A stretch of DNA of 35,252 nucleotides from an uncultured Pelagibacteraceae bacterium (GTDB lineage Bacteria > Pseudomonadota > Alphaproteobacteria > Pelagibacterales > Pelagibacteraceae): the NCBI GenBank assembly GCA_902591845.1, contig CACJCG010000005.1, positions 1-35,252 of the forward strand. Reading direction: 5' to 3'. The translations under genes and the position numbers were made by a program. The notes under the pieces were generated by a model. That model was not told the DNA's origin and did not search any database. It was given only the letters and a program-made list of their open reading frames with translations. Positions 18,423-28,245 of this stretch are shown piece after piece. Each line of letters starts with the position of its first letter. Within the stretch, counting starts at the first letter, position 1.

Positions 18423-18764
18423 ATGAAAGAACAAATTACCTACGATATATTTGATAAAGTTGATATTAGAGTCGGAACAGTCATTTCAGTAAAAAAAAAT
18501 GAAAAAGCTAGAAAACCTTCTTTAGTTGTTGAAGTAGATTTTGGAAAAGAAATTGGAATTAGACAATCTTCTGCCCAAATTACCCATTATTATAATGAGG
18601 AAAATCTTAAAGGAAAACAAGTAATAGGTGTTTGTAATTTTCCAGAAAAAAATATAGCTGGTGTAGTTTCTCAAGTGCTTATTCTTGGCTCAATAGACAA
18701 GGAGGGTAAAGTAATTTTGGTCCATCCATCTCAAAAATCTGAGAATGGCTTACCTATTGCATAG
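18423..18764 (+). CDS. csaA: tRNA-binding domain protein (CsaA-like)
   Basis: 113 aa; FDKVDIRVGTVISV, KPSLVVEVDFG, GIRQSSAQIT, KQVIGVCNFPEKNIAGVVSQVLILG. Confidence 0.9.
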   Translation: MKEQITYDIFDKVDIRVGTVISVKKNEKARKPSLVVEVDFGKEIGIRQSSAQITHYYNEENLKGKQVIGVCNFPEKNIAGVVSQVLILGSIDKEGKVILVHPSQKSENGLPIA

Positions 18765-18766
18765 AA

Positions 18767-19360
18767 ATGCATCCAGAAATTCTATCGATAACTTTATTTG
18801 GAATTGTAGCCGCTTATTCTCCAGGACCAAATAATTTTGTAGCATTTTATTCTGGATTTAATTTTGGTATTACAAGAACTCTCCCACATATAATTGGAGT
18901 TACTTTAGGTTTCCCATTTTTATTATTATGCGTAGCTTTAGGATTAATAAATGTTTTTAAACTTTATCCATTAATTCAAGAAATATTAAAGTATCTTGGA
19001 ACATTATTTTTAATTTACTTAGCCTATAAAATCTCTTTCTCCAGTTCGCAAAATCAAGAAAATAAAAATAAAAATCCAGTAAAATTTATAGAAACATTTA
19101 TTTTTCAATTTTTAAATCCAAAAGCTGTAATTGCATCAATTATAATTGTATCAACATATATTAAAGTTGGAGAAAATTTTGTAAGCTATACGACTCAAAT
19201 TGTTATATTAGCTTTGTTAGTTTCGGTAACCAGTATTACATTATGGACATTTTTAGGTAAATTCTTTAGGAAATTCGCGACAAATCAGAAATTTATTAAT
19301 TATTTTAATTATGTTATGTCACTGCTTCTTTTATTAAGCATATTAACTTTTTATTTATAA
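18767..19360 (+). CDS. LysE family translocator
   Basis: SPGPNNFVAFYSGFNFGITRTLPHIIGVTLGF; multi-TM, about 197 aa. Confidence 0.92.
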   Translation: MHPEILSITLFGIVAAYSPGPNNFVAFYSGFNFGITRTLPHIIGVTLGFPFLLLCVALGLINVFKLYPLIQEILKYLGTLFLIYLAYKISFSSSQNQENKNKNPVKFIETFIFQFLNPKAVIASIIIVSTYIKVGENFVSYTTQIVILALLVSVTSITLWTFLGKFFRKFATNQKFINYFNYVMSLLLLLSILTFYL

Positions 19361-19361
19361 C

Positions 19362-22300
19362 ATGAAACCAGGAAATAAAAATTCTTATAATTCATTAAAA
19401 AAAATTTCAATAGATAGTAAAGATTTTAAATATTACTCTTTACCTGAAGCAGAAAAGAATGGCCTGGATGGCATAAGTAAACTTCCTAAATCTCTAAAGG
19501 TTTTGCTGGAAAATTTATTAAGATACGAAGATGACTTGAGTGTTACTAAATCTCAAATAGAAGCTATTAAGAATTGGCTTAAAACAAAAAAATCTAAAAC
19601 TGAAATTGCATATAGACCAGCAAGAGTTTTGCTTCAAGATTATACAGGAATACCTGCTGTTGCAGATTTAGCTGCCATGAGAGAAGCTGTTAAAGAAAAA
19701 AATAAAGATCCAAATACAATTAACCCATTATCTGCAGTTGATCTTGTAATTGACCACTCAGTACAAGTTGACCAGTCTGCAAAAGCAGATTCTTTTGAAA
19801 AAAATGTCGATATAGAATTTGAAAGAAATGGTGAGAGATATTCTTTCTTAAAATGGGGACAGCAGGCATTTGATAATTTTAGAATAGTTCCACCAGGAAC
19901 AGGAATTTGTCACCAAGTAAATCTAGAATATTTGTCAAAAGTTGTTTGGTCAGAAGAATTTAAAGGGGAAAAATATCTTTTTCCAGATACTTTAGTTGGA
20001 ACAGACAGTCATACAACAATGGTAAATGGTTTATCTGTTTTAGGATGGGGTGTTGGAGGAATTGAAGCTGAAGCAGGAATGTTAGGTCAACCAATATCAA
20101 TGTTAATACCTGAAGTTATTGGTTTTGAAATGAAAAACAAAATGCCAGAAGGTACCACTGCAACTGATTTAGTATTAACTGTTGTTAAAATGTTAAGAGA
20201 CAAAGGAGTGGTTGGTAAGTTCGTTGAATTTTATGGAGAGGGTTTAAAAAACTTAACTCTTGCGGATAGAGCTACAATTGCAAACATGGCACCAGAATAT
20301 GGTGCTACCTGTGGTTTTTTTCCTATCGATGAAGAAACATTGAAGTATTTAAAATTTTCAGGAAGAGATCAGCACATTGTCAAAGTTGTTGAAAATTATG
20401 CTAAAGAACAAGGATTATGGTCAAGTAACGAAATAGAATTTACTGACATTATATCTTTAGATATGTCTACAGTTGTACCAACTATTTCAGGACCTAAAAG
20501 ACCTCAAGACAAAGTTCTTTTAACAGAAGCACCCGGTTTGTTTCAAAAAGTATTGCAGGAAGCTACAAATAAAAATGAAAAATCAATTTCAAAAGTAGCA
20601 AATACAGATTATGAAATTAAAGATGGCTCAATATTAATTGCTGCAATAACCTCTTGTACGAACACTTCTAATCCAAATGTCTTAATTGGGGCTGGACTAT
20701 TAGCTAAAAAAGCTATTGAAAAAGGTTTGCAGGTTAAACCTTGGGTAAAAACTTCTTTAGCACCTGGATCACAAGTGGTTACAGACTATTTAGCAAAAGC
20801 TGGATTAAACACTTACTTAGATCATCTTGGTTTTAATTTAGTTGGTTATGGCTGCACAACTTGTATCGGAAATTCAGGGCCACTTCCTGAAAATATTGTA
20901 GATGCAATCGAAAAAGAAAATATTTATGCAGTTTCAGTTTTATCAGGAAATAGAAATTTCGAGGGAAGAATTTCACCACATATAAAAGCTAACTATCTTG
21001 CTTCACCTCCGCTTGTAGTTGCATATGCAATTGCAGGGCATATGGAAGTTGATTTATACAAAGATGCATTGGGAAAAGATAAAGATGGTAAAGAAGTATA
21101 TTTAAAAGATATTTGGCCTTCAAATAAAGAAATAGAAGATACGTTGAAACAATCTCTTAATGCTGAAATGTTTATACAAAGATATTCAAACGTTTCTGAG
21201 GGCCCAACTCAATGGCAAAAAATTAAAACTGATAAAAGTAGTATCTACAATTGGGATGAAAGCTCTACGTATGTAAAAAAACCTCCTTTCTTTAATTCTT
21301 TACCAGATGAGCCTGAAGGATTTAAAGAAATTAAGGATGCACGACCATTATTAATATTAGGTGATATGGTTACTACTGACCATATATCTCCAGCTGGCAG
21401 TATTCAAAAAAACAGCCCAACTGGCAAATATTTCATGGAACATCAAATTTTGCCTAAAGATTATAACTCGTATGGTTCAAGAAGAGGAAATCATGAAGTT
21501 ATGATGAGAGGAACTTTTGCAAATATTAGAATCAGAAACGAAATGGCACCAGGTACTGAAGGTGGTTTTACCAAGTTATATCCAGAAGAAAAAGTTCTGC
21601 CTATTTATGATGCGGTAGTTGAATATAAAAAAAGAGGAACAGATTTAGTTGTGATTGGAGGAAAAGAGTATGGAACTGGATCCTCAAGAGATTGGGCAGC
21701 TAAAGGAACAAAATTACTTGGGATAAAAGCAGTTATTGCCGAGAGTTTTGAAAGAATTCACAGATCAAACTTAATTGGAATGGGAATATTGCCATTGCAA
21801 TTTAACAATGATGTAAATAGAAAAAATCTTAAATTAATTGGCTCTGAATTATTTAGCATTAATACAAGTACAAGAAACGAAAAAATTAAAAATTTTTTTG
21901 TAAATAATAAAAATAAAATAATATCAGGTATAATTATTTTAATTATTATTATTATAGGTGTTTTTAGTTACGATAAGTATTTGGTTAATAAAAAAAAAAA
22001 TATCTCAGACAGTTTTAATTCAATTATCATAGATTATTCAGAAAAAACAAAAAAAAAGACAACTAGTAGTCTGATTGAAATTATTAATAAGAAAGATCCA
22101 ACTTATTCACCTTTGTCGCTTTATTTTATCATTGACAATAATCTTGTAAGTAATCAATCTAAAATCAATTCATTATTTGATATACTAATAAATGATACTT
22201 CAATAGATAATGAGATTATTAACTTAATTATATACAAGAAGGCACTTTATAATGCTGATAATGCTCAAGAAAGTGATCTTTTAAAAATTTTAAATCCACT

Positions 22301-22481
22301 TATAAATTCAAAAAGTGTCTGGAAATCACATTCTTTATATCTGATGGCAGAATATTTTTATGCAAACAATCAAAACCAAAAAGCTAAAGAATTTTTTAAT
22401 AAAATATTAGTTTTAGAAAATCCAAATCCAGATATAAGACTTCAAGCAGAGAAAAGATTGAATAGAGACTTGAGTGAATAA
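19362..22481 (+). CDS. acnA: Continuous ORF joining a C-terminally truncated aconitate hydratase A (about 830 aa) to a YfgM-like TPR membrane protein (about 205 aa)
   Basis: AcnA motifs VDHSVQVDQ, GTDSHTTMVNGL, SCTNTSNP, GCTTCIGNSGPL, TTDHISPAGSI, YGTGSSRDWAAKG, IGMGILPLQF. After IGSELFSI there is a new hydrophilic start, a TM segment (KIISGIIILIIIIIGVFSY) and a TPR-like C-terminus (AEYFYANNQNQKAKEFFNKIL). Confidence 0.85.
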   Translation: MKPGNKNSYNSLKKISIDSKDFKYYSLPEAEKNGLDGISKLPKSLKVLLENLLRYEDDLSVTKSQIEAIKNWLKTKKSKTEIAYRPARVLLQDYTGIPAVADLAAMREAVKEKNKDPNTINPLSAVDLVIDHSVQVDQSAKADSFEKNVDIEFERNGERYSFLKWGQQAFDNFRIVPPGTGICHQVNLEYLSKVVWSEEFKGEKYLFPDTLVGTDSHTTMVNGLSVLGWGVGGIEAEAGMLGQPISMLIPEVIGFEMKNKMPEGTTATDLVLTVVKMLRDKGVVGKFVEFYGEGLKNLTLADRATIANMAPEYGATCGFFPIDEETLKYLKFSGRDQHIVKVVENYAKEQGLWSSNEIEFTDIISLDMSTVVPTISGPKRPQDKVLLTEAPGLFQKVLQEATNKNEKSISKVANTDYEIKDGSILIAAITSCTNTSNPNVLIGAGLLAKKAIEKGLQVKPWVKTSLAPGSQVVTDYLAKAGLNTYLDHLGFNLVGYGCTTCIGNSGPLPENIVDAIEKENIYAVSVLSGNRNFEGRISPHIKANYLASPPLVVAYAIAGHMEVDLYKDALGKDKDGKEVYLKDIWPSNKEIEDTLKQSLNAEMFIQRYSNVSEGPTQWQKIKTDKSSIYNWDESSTYVKKPPFFNSLPDEPEGFKEIKDARPLLILGDMVTTDHISPAGSIQKNSPTGKYFMEHQILPKDYNSYGSRRGNHEVMMRGTFANIRIRNEMAPGTEGGFTKLYPEEKVLPIYDAVVEYKKRGTDLVVIGGKEYGTGSSRDWAAKGTKLLGIKAVIAESFERIHRSNLIGMGILPLQFNNDVNRKNLKLIGSELFSINTSTRNEKIKNFFVNNKNKIISGIIILIIIIIGVFSYDKYLVNKKKNISDSFNSIIIDYSEKTKKKTTSSLIEIINKKDPTYSPLSLYFIIDNNLVSNQSKINSLFDILINDTSIDNEIINLIIYKKALYNADNAQESDLLKILNPLINSKSVWKSHSLYLMAEYFYANNQNQKAKEFFNKILVLENPNPDIRLQAEKRLNRDLSE
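21865..22481 (+). other. YfgM-like (ancillary SecYEG/TPR) segment at the 3' end of the aconitase ORF; boundary approximate
   Basis: N-terminal NEKIKNFFVNNKNKI + TM + helical repeat region. Overlaps the BamB-like GTG start by 8 nt (22474-22481), consistent with native yfgM-bamB coupling. Confidence 0.7.
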
Positions 22482-23769
22482 ATTAGTTTTTACTTTCATT
22501 GCATTATTTATTTTTAATAACTGTTCTTTTAACGAAAAGTCTAGGATTTGGGGTGACAAAGAAAATAAATTAGAAACAGATAAAAAAATAATAAAAGTTT
22601 TTACTGAAGAAAAGGCAATTGTTAAAGAATTTAATCGAGATTTAAAATTTGACCTATCATCAATAAAAATAAATGATAAAAAAATTAACAATCAAAATAA
22701 TATTGGTTTGCAAAATTACAAAGGTGATTTAAAAAAGGTTGGTAGTTTTAAATTTTCAAAATTAGAGGAAATTAATCAATTATATTTTGAACCAATTTTT
22801 TTGAAAAATGGAATTATATTTTTTGATAAAAAAGGTTCAATTATAAGGTATGATAATAATTATAAAGTTATTTGGAAAAAAAATTATTATTCAAAAGCTG
22901 AAAAAAAATTAAAACCAAAGCTAAATTTTTTAGCAGAGGGTCAAAATCTTTTAGTTGCCGATAGTATAGCAAAATATTATTCTATTAACATTAATACTGG
23001 AGAATTAAATTGGTTAAAAAATAATGAGTATCCATTTAATTCAAATATTAAACAGCACAAAGATAAAATATTTGTCATTGATTATAAAAATATTCTGAGA
23101 TGTTACAAAATCAAAGATGGTTCTGAATGTTGGAATTTACAAACAGAGGATTCTTTTACAATTTCAAATATTAAATATTCTTTAATTATTTTAGAAGATA
23201 ATGTTATTTTTAGTAATTCCATAGGAGATATTACAGCTGTAGATAATGAAACTGGTTTAATTATATGGCAACTACCTACGCAAAGTAGCTCAATGAATGA
23301 AACTTATAATTTTAAGATTTCTAAACTGGTGTCAGATGGAAGTTCAATATTTTTTTCAAATAATAAAAACCAGTTTTATTCAATTGATTTAAAAACAGGT
23401 ACTACTAATTGGATAAATGAAGTTAATGCAAATATAAGACCTATTTTAGTTGGAAATCTAATTTTTACGGTTTCTAATGAGGGTTATTTATATGTAATTG
23501 AAAAGAACAAAGGTAATATAGTTCGAATTACAGACCTATTTCTAAATTATAAAGCTAAAAATAGAAAAAATATTTATCCCATTGGCTTTGTAATTGGGGA
23601 CAAAAAGTTATTTTTAACTAACTCAGATGGTAGAATGATTGTAGCTGGAATTGAAGATGGGAATATAATTAAAATTGAAAAAGTTTCTGGTGGATTAGTC
23701 TCTGAACCGTTTATATTTAACAACAATTTATATGTAGTAAGAAATGGTTCAATTGTACAATATAACTAA
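22474..23769 (+). CDS. bamB: PQQ-binding-like beta-propeller protein, outer membrane assembly factor BamB-like
   Basis: Lipoprotein-like N-terminus (MNKLVFTFIALFIFNNCSF), repeated propeller motifs (NTGELNWLKNN, DGSECWNLQ, ETGLIIWQLPT, KTGTTNWINEV); GTG start. Confidence 0.8.
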   Translation: MNKLVFTFIALFIFNNCSFNEKSRIWGDKENKLETDKKIIKVFTEEKAIVKEFNRDLKFDLSSIKINDKKINNQNNIGLQNYKGDLKKVGSFKFSKLEEINQLYFEPIFLKNGIIFFDKKGSIIRYDNNYKVIWKKNYYSKAEKKLKPKLNFLAEGQNLLVADSIAKYYSININTGELNWLKNNEYPFNSNIKQHKDKIFVIDYKNILRCYKIKDGSECWNLQTEDSFTISNIKYSLIILEDNVIFSNSIGDITAVDNETGLIIWQLPTQSSSMNETYNFKISKLVSDGSSIFFSNNKNQFYSIDLKTGTTNWINEVNANIRPILVGNLIFTVSNEGYLYVIEKNKGNIVRITDLFLNYKAKNRKNIYPIGFVIGDKKLFLTNSDGRMIVAGIEDGNIIKIEKVSGGLVSEPFIFNNNLYVVRNGSIVQYN

Positions 23770-23771
23770 AC

Positions 23772-24203
23772 ATGTTCCTAAAATTTTTAGAAAAAATTAG
23801 CAGAAAAAAAGTTGTATTAGATAGAGGACCTTCACATCCTAACTTTAAAGAGGCAAAGCCTTGGATGAACCGTTACTATGTTTTGATGAGGCATCGACCT
23901 AAATGGTTTCCGTTCAATATATTAATTCATGAAATGCTAGCAGATGATCATGGTGAAGGAGTTCATAATCACACATTTCCTTATATTACTATAATTTTAA
24001 GAGGCGGTTATTGGGAAACATTAAGCACTGGCAAGTTTTGGCGTCCACCAGGGTATATTGGTTTCAGATCAGCAAATAATTTACATCGAGTTGATTTGGA
24101 GCCAGGAACCAAACCATTAACTTTGTTTATCTCAGGTCCATTTGGGCTAAGGAAAGGACCAAGATCAGAGTATGGTATTGATTTTAAAACTAAAAAAAAT
24201 TGA
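23772..24203 (+). CDS. Cupin-fold protein of unknown function
   Basis: HGEGVHNHTFPYITIILRGGYWE HxH cupin-like motif, later LHRVDLEPGTKPLTLFISGP. Confidence 0.65.
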   Translation: MFLKFLEKISRKKVVLDRGPSHPNFKEAKPWMNRYYVLMRHRPKWFPFNILIHEMLADDHGEGVHNHTFPYITIILRGGYWETLSTGKFWRPPGYIGFRSANNLHRVDLEPGTKPLTLFISGPFGLRKGPRSEYGIDFKTKKN

Positions 24204-25258
24204 TGCTAAAAAAATTTGAAAAAAAATTTATATCTTATTGTGAAAGTCAAAATTTAGAAGTTAATCATAATCAAATCACTGTAATTAAAAAATTAGAAGA
24301 TTACCATCAAAGTAATTATAAATTTTTTTTCTCAAGATTATTTTACAAACAAAAATCTAAAAAAGGATTTTATTTATTTGGCGATGTAGGCGTTGGTAAA
24401 ACAATGATTTTAAACTTCTTTTATGAACATCTTGACGAAAAAAAATTAAAACAGCATTTTAATGAGTTTATGTTAGGTTTTCATGATTTTGTTCATGAAA
24501 GAAAAGAAAAAAATGAAGAAAATGTAATCAATCAATTTGTTAAAAATTTAAAATCAAAAGCTTCATTAATTTATTTTGATGAGTTCCAAGTGACAAATAT
24601 TGTTGATGCAATGATTTTAGGAAAACTATTTGAAAAAATTTTTAAAGAAGATATTAAAATTATTCTTACTTCAAACATTAAAATTTCAGAACTTTATAAA
24701 GAGGGTCTTCAACGTGAACAATTTTTACCTTTTATAAAAATAATGGAAGATCAATCAATCGAGTATGAATTAAAAATTGAGGATGATTACAGAAAATCTA
24801 ATGATAATCAAAAACAAAGATATTTTTTTCCACTTAACCAAGAAACTAATTTTAAGATTAATAAATTTTTTAGAACTATAACAAAGGATAAAAAACAATC
24901 TTCAATAACAATTAATGTGAAAGGAAGAGAATTCAAAATAGAAAACTTTTATGAAGGAATCGTTAGATTTGACTTTAATCAACTTTGTGATCAAAATTTA
25001 GGAGCGGAAGATTATTTAGAAATAATTAAAAACTGTAAATTTATGGTAATAGATCAAATACCTCAATTTAATAATTTGAATTCAAATCAACAACAGCGTT
25101 TTATTACTTTGTTAGATATAATTTATGATAAAAATATTTCATTAGCAGTTACAGCTGATCAAAATTTAGATAAATTTACCTCTTCAAGATTGTTAGAAAA
25201 ACCATTTAAACGTACCATTAGTCGTTTGTATGAACTTACATCGAAGGAGTATAATTAA
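24200..25258 (+). CDS. zapE: AFG1/ZapE family ATPase
   Basis: GDVGVGKTMILNFFYEHL Walker A, SLIYFDEFQVTNIVDAMILGKLFEKIF Walker B, ILTSNIKISELYKEGLQREQFLPFI. Confidence 0.93.
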   Translation: MMLKKFEKKFISYCESQNLEVNHNQITVIKKLEDYHQSNYKFFFSRLFYKQKSKKGFYLFGDVGVGKTMILNFFYEHLDEKKLKQHFNEFMLGFHDFVHERKEKNEENVINQFVKNLKSKASLIYFDEFQVTNIVDAMILGKLFEKIFKEDIKIILTSNIKISELYKEGLQREQFLPFIKIMEDQSIEYELKIEDDYRKSNDNQKQRYFFPLNQETNFKINKFFRTITKDKKQSSITINVKGREFKIENFYEGIVRFDFNQLCDQNLGAEDYLEIIKNCKFMVIDQIPQFNNLNSNQQQRFITLLDIIYDKNISLAVTADQNLDKFTSSRLLEKPFKRTISRLYELTSKEYN

Positions 25259-25677
25259 TGAAACAAGAATTCTATAATCTTCAAATTAATACTAATGGTC
25301 AAAAGTTATATGAGTTTACTAATGATACAATTCAATGGATTAGTCAAAATACCTTTAAAAATGGTATTCTTAATTTAAGTATTCAGCACACAAGCGCCTC
25401 ATTAATTGTTCAAGAAAATGCAGATCCAGATGTACAAACAGATTTAATAAATTATTTTGATAAATTAGCTCCTATGGATAATAAACTATATGTTCATACT
25501 ACGGAGGGAAAAGATGATATGCCAGCACATATTAAATCCGCATTAACAAATAATCAAATTTCTCTAAGTGTGAAAGATAGTGAATTGTTGCTTGGAACTT
25601 GGCAGGGCATATATTTATTTGAACACAGATTAGAGGCTCAAAAAAGAACTATAATTCATCATTTTATTGGAGAATAA
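25258..25677 (+). CDS. yjbQ: YjbQ / UPF0047 family protein
   Basis: NGILNLSIQHTSASLIVQENADPDV…GKDDMPAHIKSALT…LLLGTWQGIYLFEHR. Confidence 0.94.
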   Translation: MKQEFYNLQINTNGQKLYEFTNDTIQWISQNTFKNGILNLSIQHTSASLIVQENADPDVQTDLINYFDKLAPMDNKLYVHTTEGKDDMPAHIKSALTNNQISLSVKDSELLLGTWQGIYLFEHRLEAQKRTIIHHFIGE

Positions 25678-25685
25678 AATTAAAT

Positions 25686-27107
25686 TTATTTTTTCTTCAA
25701 AGATTGAAACGCTTCAAGAGCTGCAGCTCTAGCTTTTTCATGAACAACAATAGGGCCCGGGTAATCTTTGCCAATAATTGTTTTTATAGCTTCTTGATAC
25801 TTTAAATCCATTTCCCATGGTTTATGAATAAATTTATTTGGTACATTTTTAAGTTCAGGAACCCATTTTTTTACATAATTGCCTTCTTTATCAAATTTTT
25901 CACCCTGAAGTATTGGATTGAATATTCTAAAATAAGGTGCCGCATCTGCACCACAGCCAGCAACCCATTGCCATTGAGCAACATTATTTGCTTTGTTAAA
26001 ATCAAGTAGACAATTTCTAAAATGCTTCTCACCTTCAGTCCAATTAATTCTCAAATGTTTGACTAAAAATGAACCAACAACCATTCTTATTCTATTATGC
26101 ATCCATCCAGTCTCATATAATTCTCTCATACCTGCATCGACAATAGGATAACCGGTCATTCCTTTTTTCCATGCTTGTAAGAATTTATCATTTTTTGCCC
26201 AAGGAAATTTATCAAATTCTTTTCTAAAATTTCCTTTTAAGAATTCAGGGAAATAATTAATTAAACTATGTGAAAACTCTCTCCAACCAAGCTCATTAAT
26301 ATACTTTCTATAACCAATTCCTTTTGATTTAATTTCAGAACATTTTTTCCAAATAATGCCTACATGAATTTGTCCATGTTTGATGTAAGGAGATAATTTA
26401 GAGGTTCCTTCGATAGATGGTATATCTCGAGAAGTTCCATAATCCTTAATTTTATTTTCAATTAAATTTTTAAGTATTTTTTTTGAGTCATTTTCTGAAA
26501 CTTTCCAATATTTTTCAAATTTTTTATACCAATTTTTTTTTGGTAAAATATCTATTGGTTCAATACACTTTTTAAAATATGTAATCTTTTTTATTTTCTT
26601 TTTAACAATATAATTTTTGCTTGATGGTTGATTTAAATAAAATTGCTCCGCATTTCTCCAGAAAGGGGTAAACACTTTAAAGGGAGTTCCATCATTTTTT
26701 GTTATCTCTTGAAATTCATTTAAAATATTTCCTTTGAAATATTTATAATTGATTTCATTTTTAATAAATAAGTCACGTATTTTTTTTCCTTTAGCTATAA
26801 CATCTGGCTCATAAATTTTATTCCAATAAACAGAAAGCTTATCCTTTTTATTTAATTTAGAAAAAATTTCTAATTCGTCACCTTTTACTATTTCAAGATT
26901 AATTTTATAATCAGATAATTCTTTTTTTAAAGTTTCTAGAGATTTAAAAACCCACCATTTTTGAGCTTCTCTTTTATTATCAAAATCATTGTTATTATAA
27001 ATATATAATGCAATTACATTATCATGATTTTGTGTTGCAAAAGATAAAGCAGGGTTATTTTCAATTCTAAAATCCTCTCTTATCCAAAAAATACCTGTGC
27101 TACTCAT
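25686..27107 (-). CDS. phrB: Deoxyribodipyrimidine photo-lyase / cryptochrome family
   Basis: IFWIREDFRIENNPAL; GWREFSHSLINYFPEFL; MTGYPIVDAGMRELYETGWMHNRIRMVVGSFLVKHL; NNVAQWQWVAGCGADAAPYFRIFNP. Confidence 0.95.
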   Translation of the reverse strand: MSSTGIFWIREDFRIENNPALSFATQNHDNVIALYIYNNNDFDNKREAQKWWVFKSLETLKKELSDYKINLEIVKGDELEIFSKLNKKDKLSVYWNKIYEPDVIAKGKKIRDLFIKNEINYKYFKGNILNEFQEITKNDGTPFKVFTPFWRNAEQFYLNQPSSKNYIVKKKIKKITYFKKCIEPIDILPKKNWYKKFEKYWKVSENDSKKILKNLIENKIKDYGTSRDIPSIEGTSKLSPYIKHGQIHVGIIWKKCSEIKSKGIGYRKYINELGWREFSHSLINYFPEFLKGNFRKEFDKFPWAKNDKFLQAWKKGMTGYPIVDAGMRELYETGWMHNRIRMVVGSFLVKHLRINWTEGEKHFRNCLLDFNKANNVAQWQWVAGCGADAAPYFRIFNPILQGEKFDKEGNYVKKWVPELKNVPNKFIHKPWEMDLKYQEAIKTIIGKDYPGPIVVHEKARAAALEAFQSLKKK

Positions 27108-27111
27108 TGAT

Positions 27112-28242
27112 TTAATTTTGGTTAATTAATTTTTGATACATTTCTTGATCAGTATCTCCCTCACAACCAAAAACCAAAACATTAGATTTTTCATTTAGAT
27201 CTAATTTTTCTTTAATTGCTTGATCTTCACAACTTGTAATCAGACTGATTACTCCAGGGGCTGAATTTTCTCCTGCAATTATTTTATCATCACTAAAGCT
27301 TGAATTTCCAAGTAGTTTCATAGTTTTTGCAATATCATCATCTGGTAAACTAATACAATGTTTAACTGAATTTTTGAGTATTTCCCATGGGACCAATGAT
27401 ACTTCTCCACAAGACATACCACCCATTAAGCTTTCTCTTTTAATATCTATTTTTTCTATTTTACCAGTTTTTATACTTTCCATTACACACGCTGCACTAT
27501 CCGGTTCAACAACTATAATTGTTGGAACATAGTTCAAATATCTAGCAATACCTACAACCATGGCAGCAGCCATGCCACCAACGCCAGCTTGTAAAATAAT
27601 GTGAGTTATTTTCTCTTCCTGGATTTGATCAGCTATTTCTTTCATCATGACTGTATAACCTGCCATGGTATACTTGGGTACGACCATATAATCTTTCCAA
27701 GCAACATCCTGAACTATTTGCCAATTATTTTCAGTAGACTGCTTTATGCATTCCATCAAAGATTTTTCATAATTACCTTTTACTTTTACTACATCTGCTC
27801 CAAGTGCGGCCATAGCTTTGCCTCTTGCATCACTTACAAATTCACTAATGAATATTTTACAGCTTAAACCTAATCTTTTAGCACCCCAGGCAACGGATCT
27901 TCCATGATTGCCAGCAGTAGCTGTTGCTACCACTATATCTTTATTTCCTTTGGTTACTTTTTCTACCGCATAAGCTCCGCCTAAAGCTTTAAAAGATTTT
28001 AAATCAAATCTTTTATTTTCATCTTTATAAAAAATTTTGTTTAAACTTAATTCTTTTGAAAGTTTATTTAAAGAAAGCAAGGGAGTAGGAGAATAACCTT
28101 TCCACTCAGAAATACTCTTATAAGCATCATTAATTTCTTCTGAAGTTAGAGAACTTAGAATTTCTTTTTTGTTAAACGAGTAATTTTTATTATCTGTAAA
28201 TTCTGTGTATTTCCATTGATGACCGTTAGATAATATAGTCAT
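27112..28242 (-). CDS. Diaminopropionate ammonia-lyase-like PLP enzyme (fold type II)
   Basis: YKDENKRFDLKSFKALGGAYAV PLP Lys motif; ATATAGNHGRSVAWGAKRLG; ILQAGVGGMAAAMV; FGCEGDTD. Confidence 0.85.
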   Translation of the reverse strand: MTILSNGHQWKYTEFTDNKNYSFNKKEILSSLTSEEINDAYKSISEWKGYSPTPLLSLNKLSKELSLNKIFYKDENKRFDLKSFKALGGAYAVEKVTKGNKDIVVATATAGNHGRSVAWGAKRLGLSCKIFISEFVSDARGKAMAALGADVVKVKGNYEKSLMECIKQSTENNWQIVQDVAWKDYMVVPKYTMAGYTVMMKEIADQIQEEKITHIILQAGVGGMAAAMVVGIARYLNYVPTIIVVEPDSAACVMESIKTGKIEKIDIKRESLMGGMSCGEVSLVPWEILKNSVKHCISLPDDDIAKTMKLLGNSSFSDDKIIAGENSAPGVISLITSCEDQAIKEKLDLNEKSNVLVFGCEGDTDQEMYQKLINQN

Positions 28243-28245
28243 GTA

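Noticed and set aside
22413-22691. Minus-strand 92-aa ORF across the YfgM/BamB boundary
   Set aside because: AT-rich shadow ORF overlapping two supported genes.
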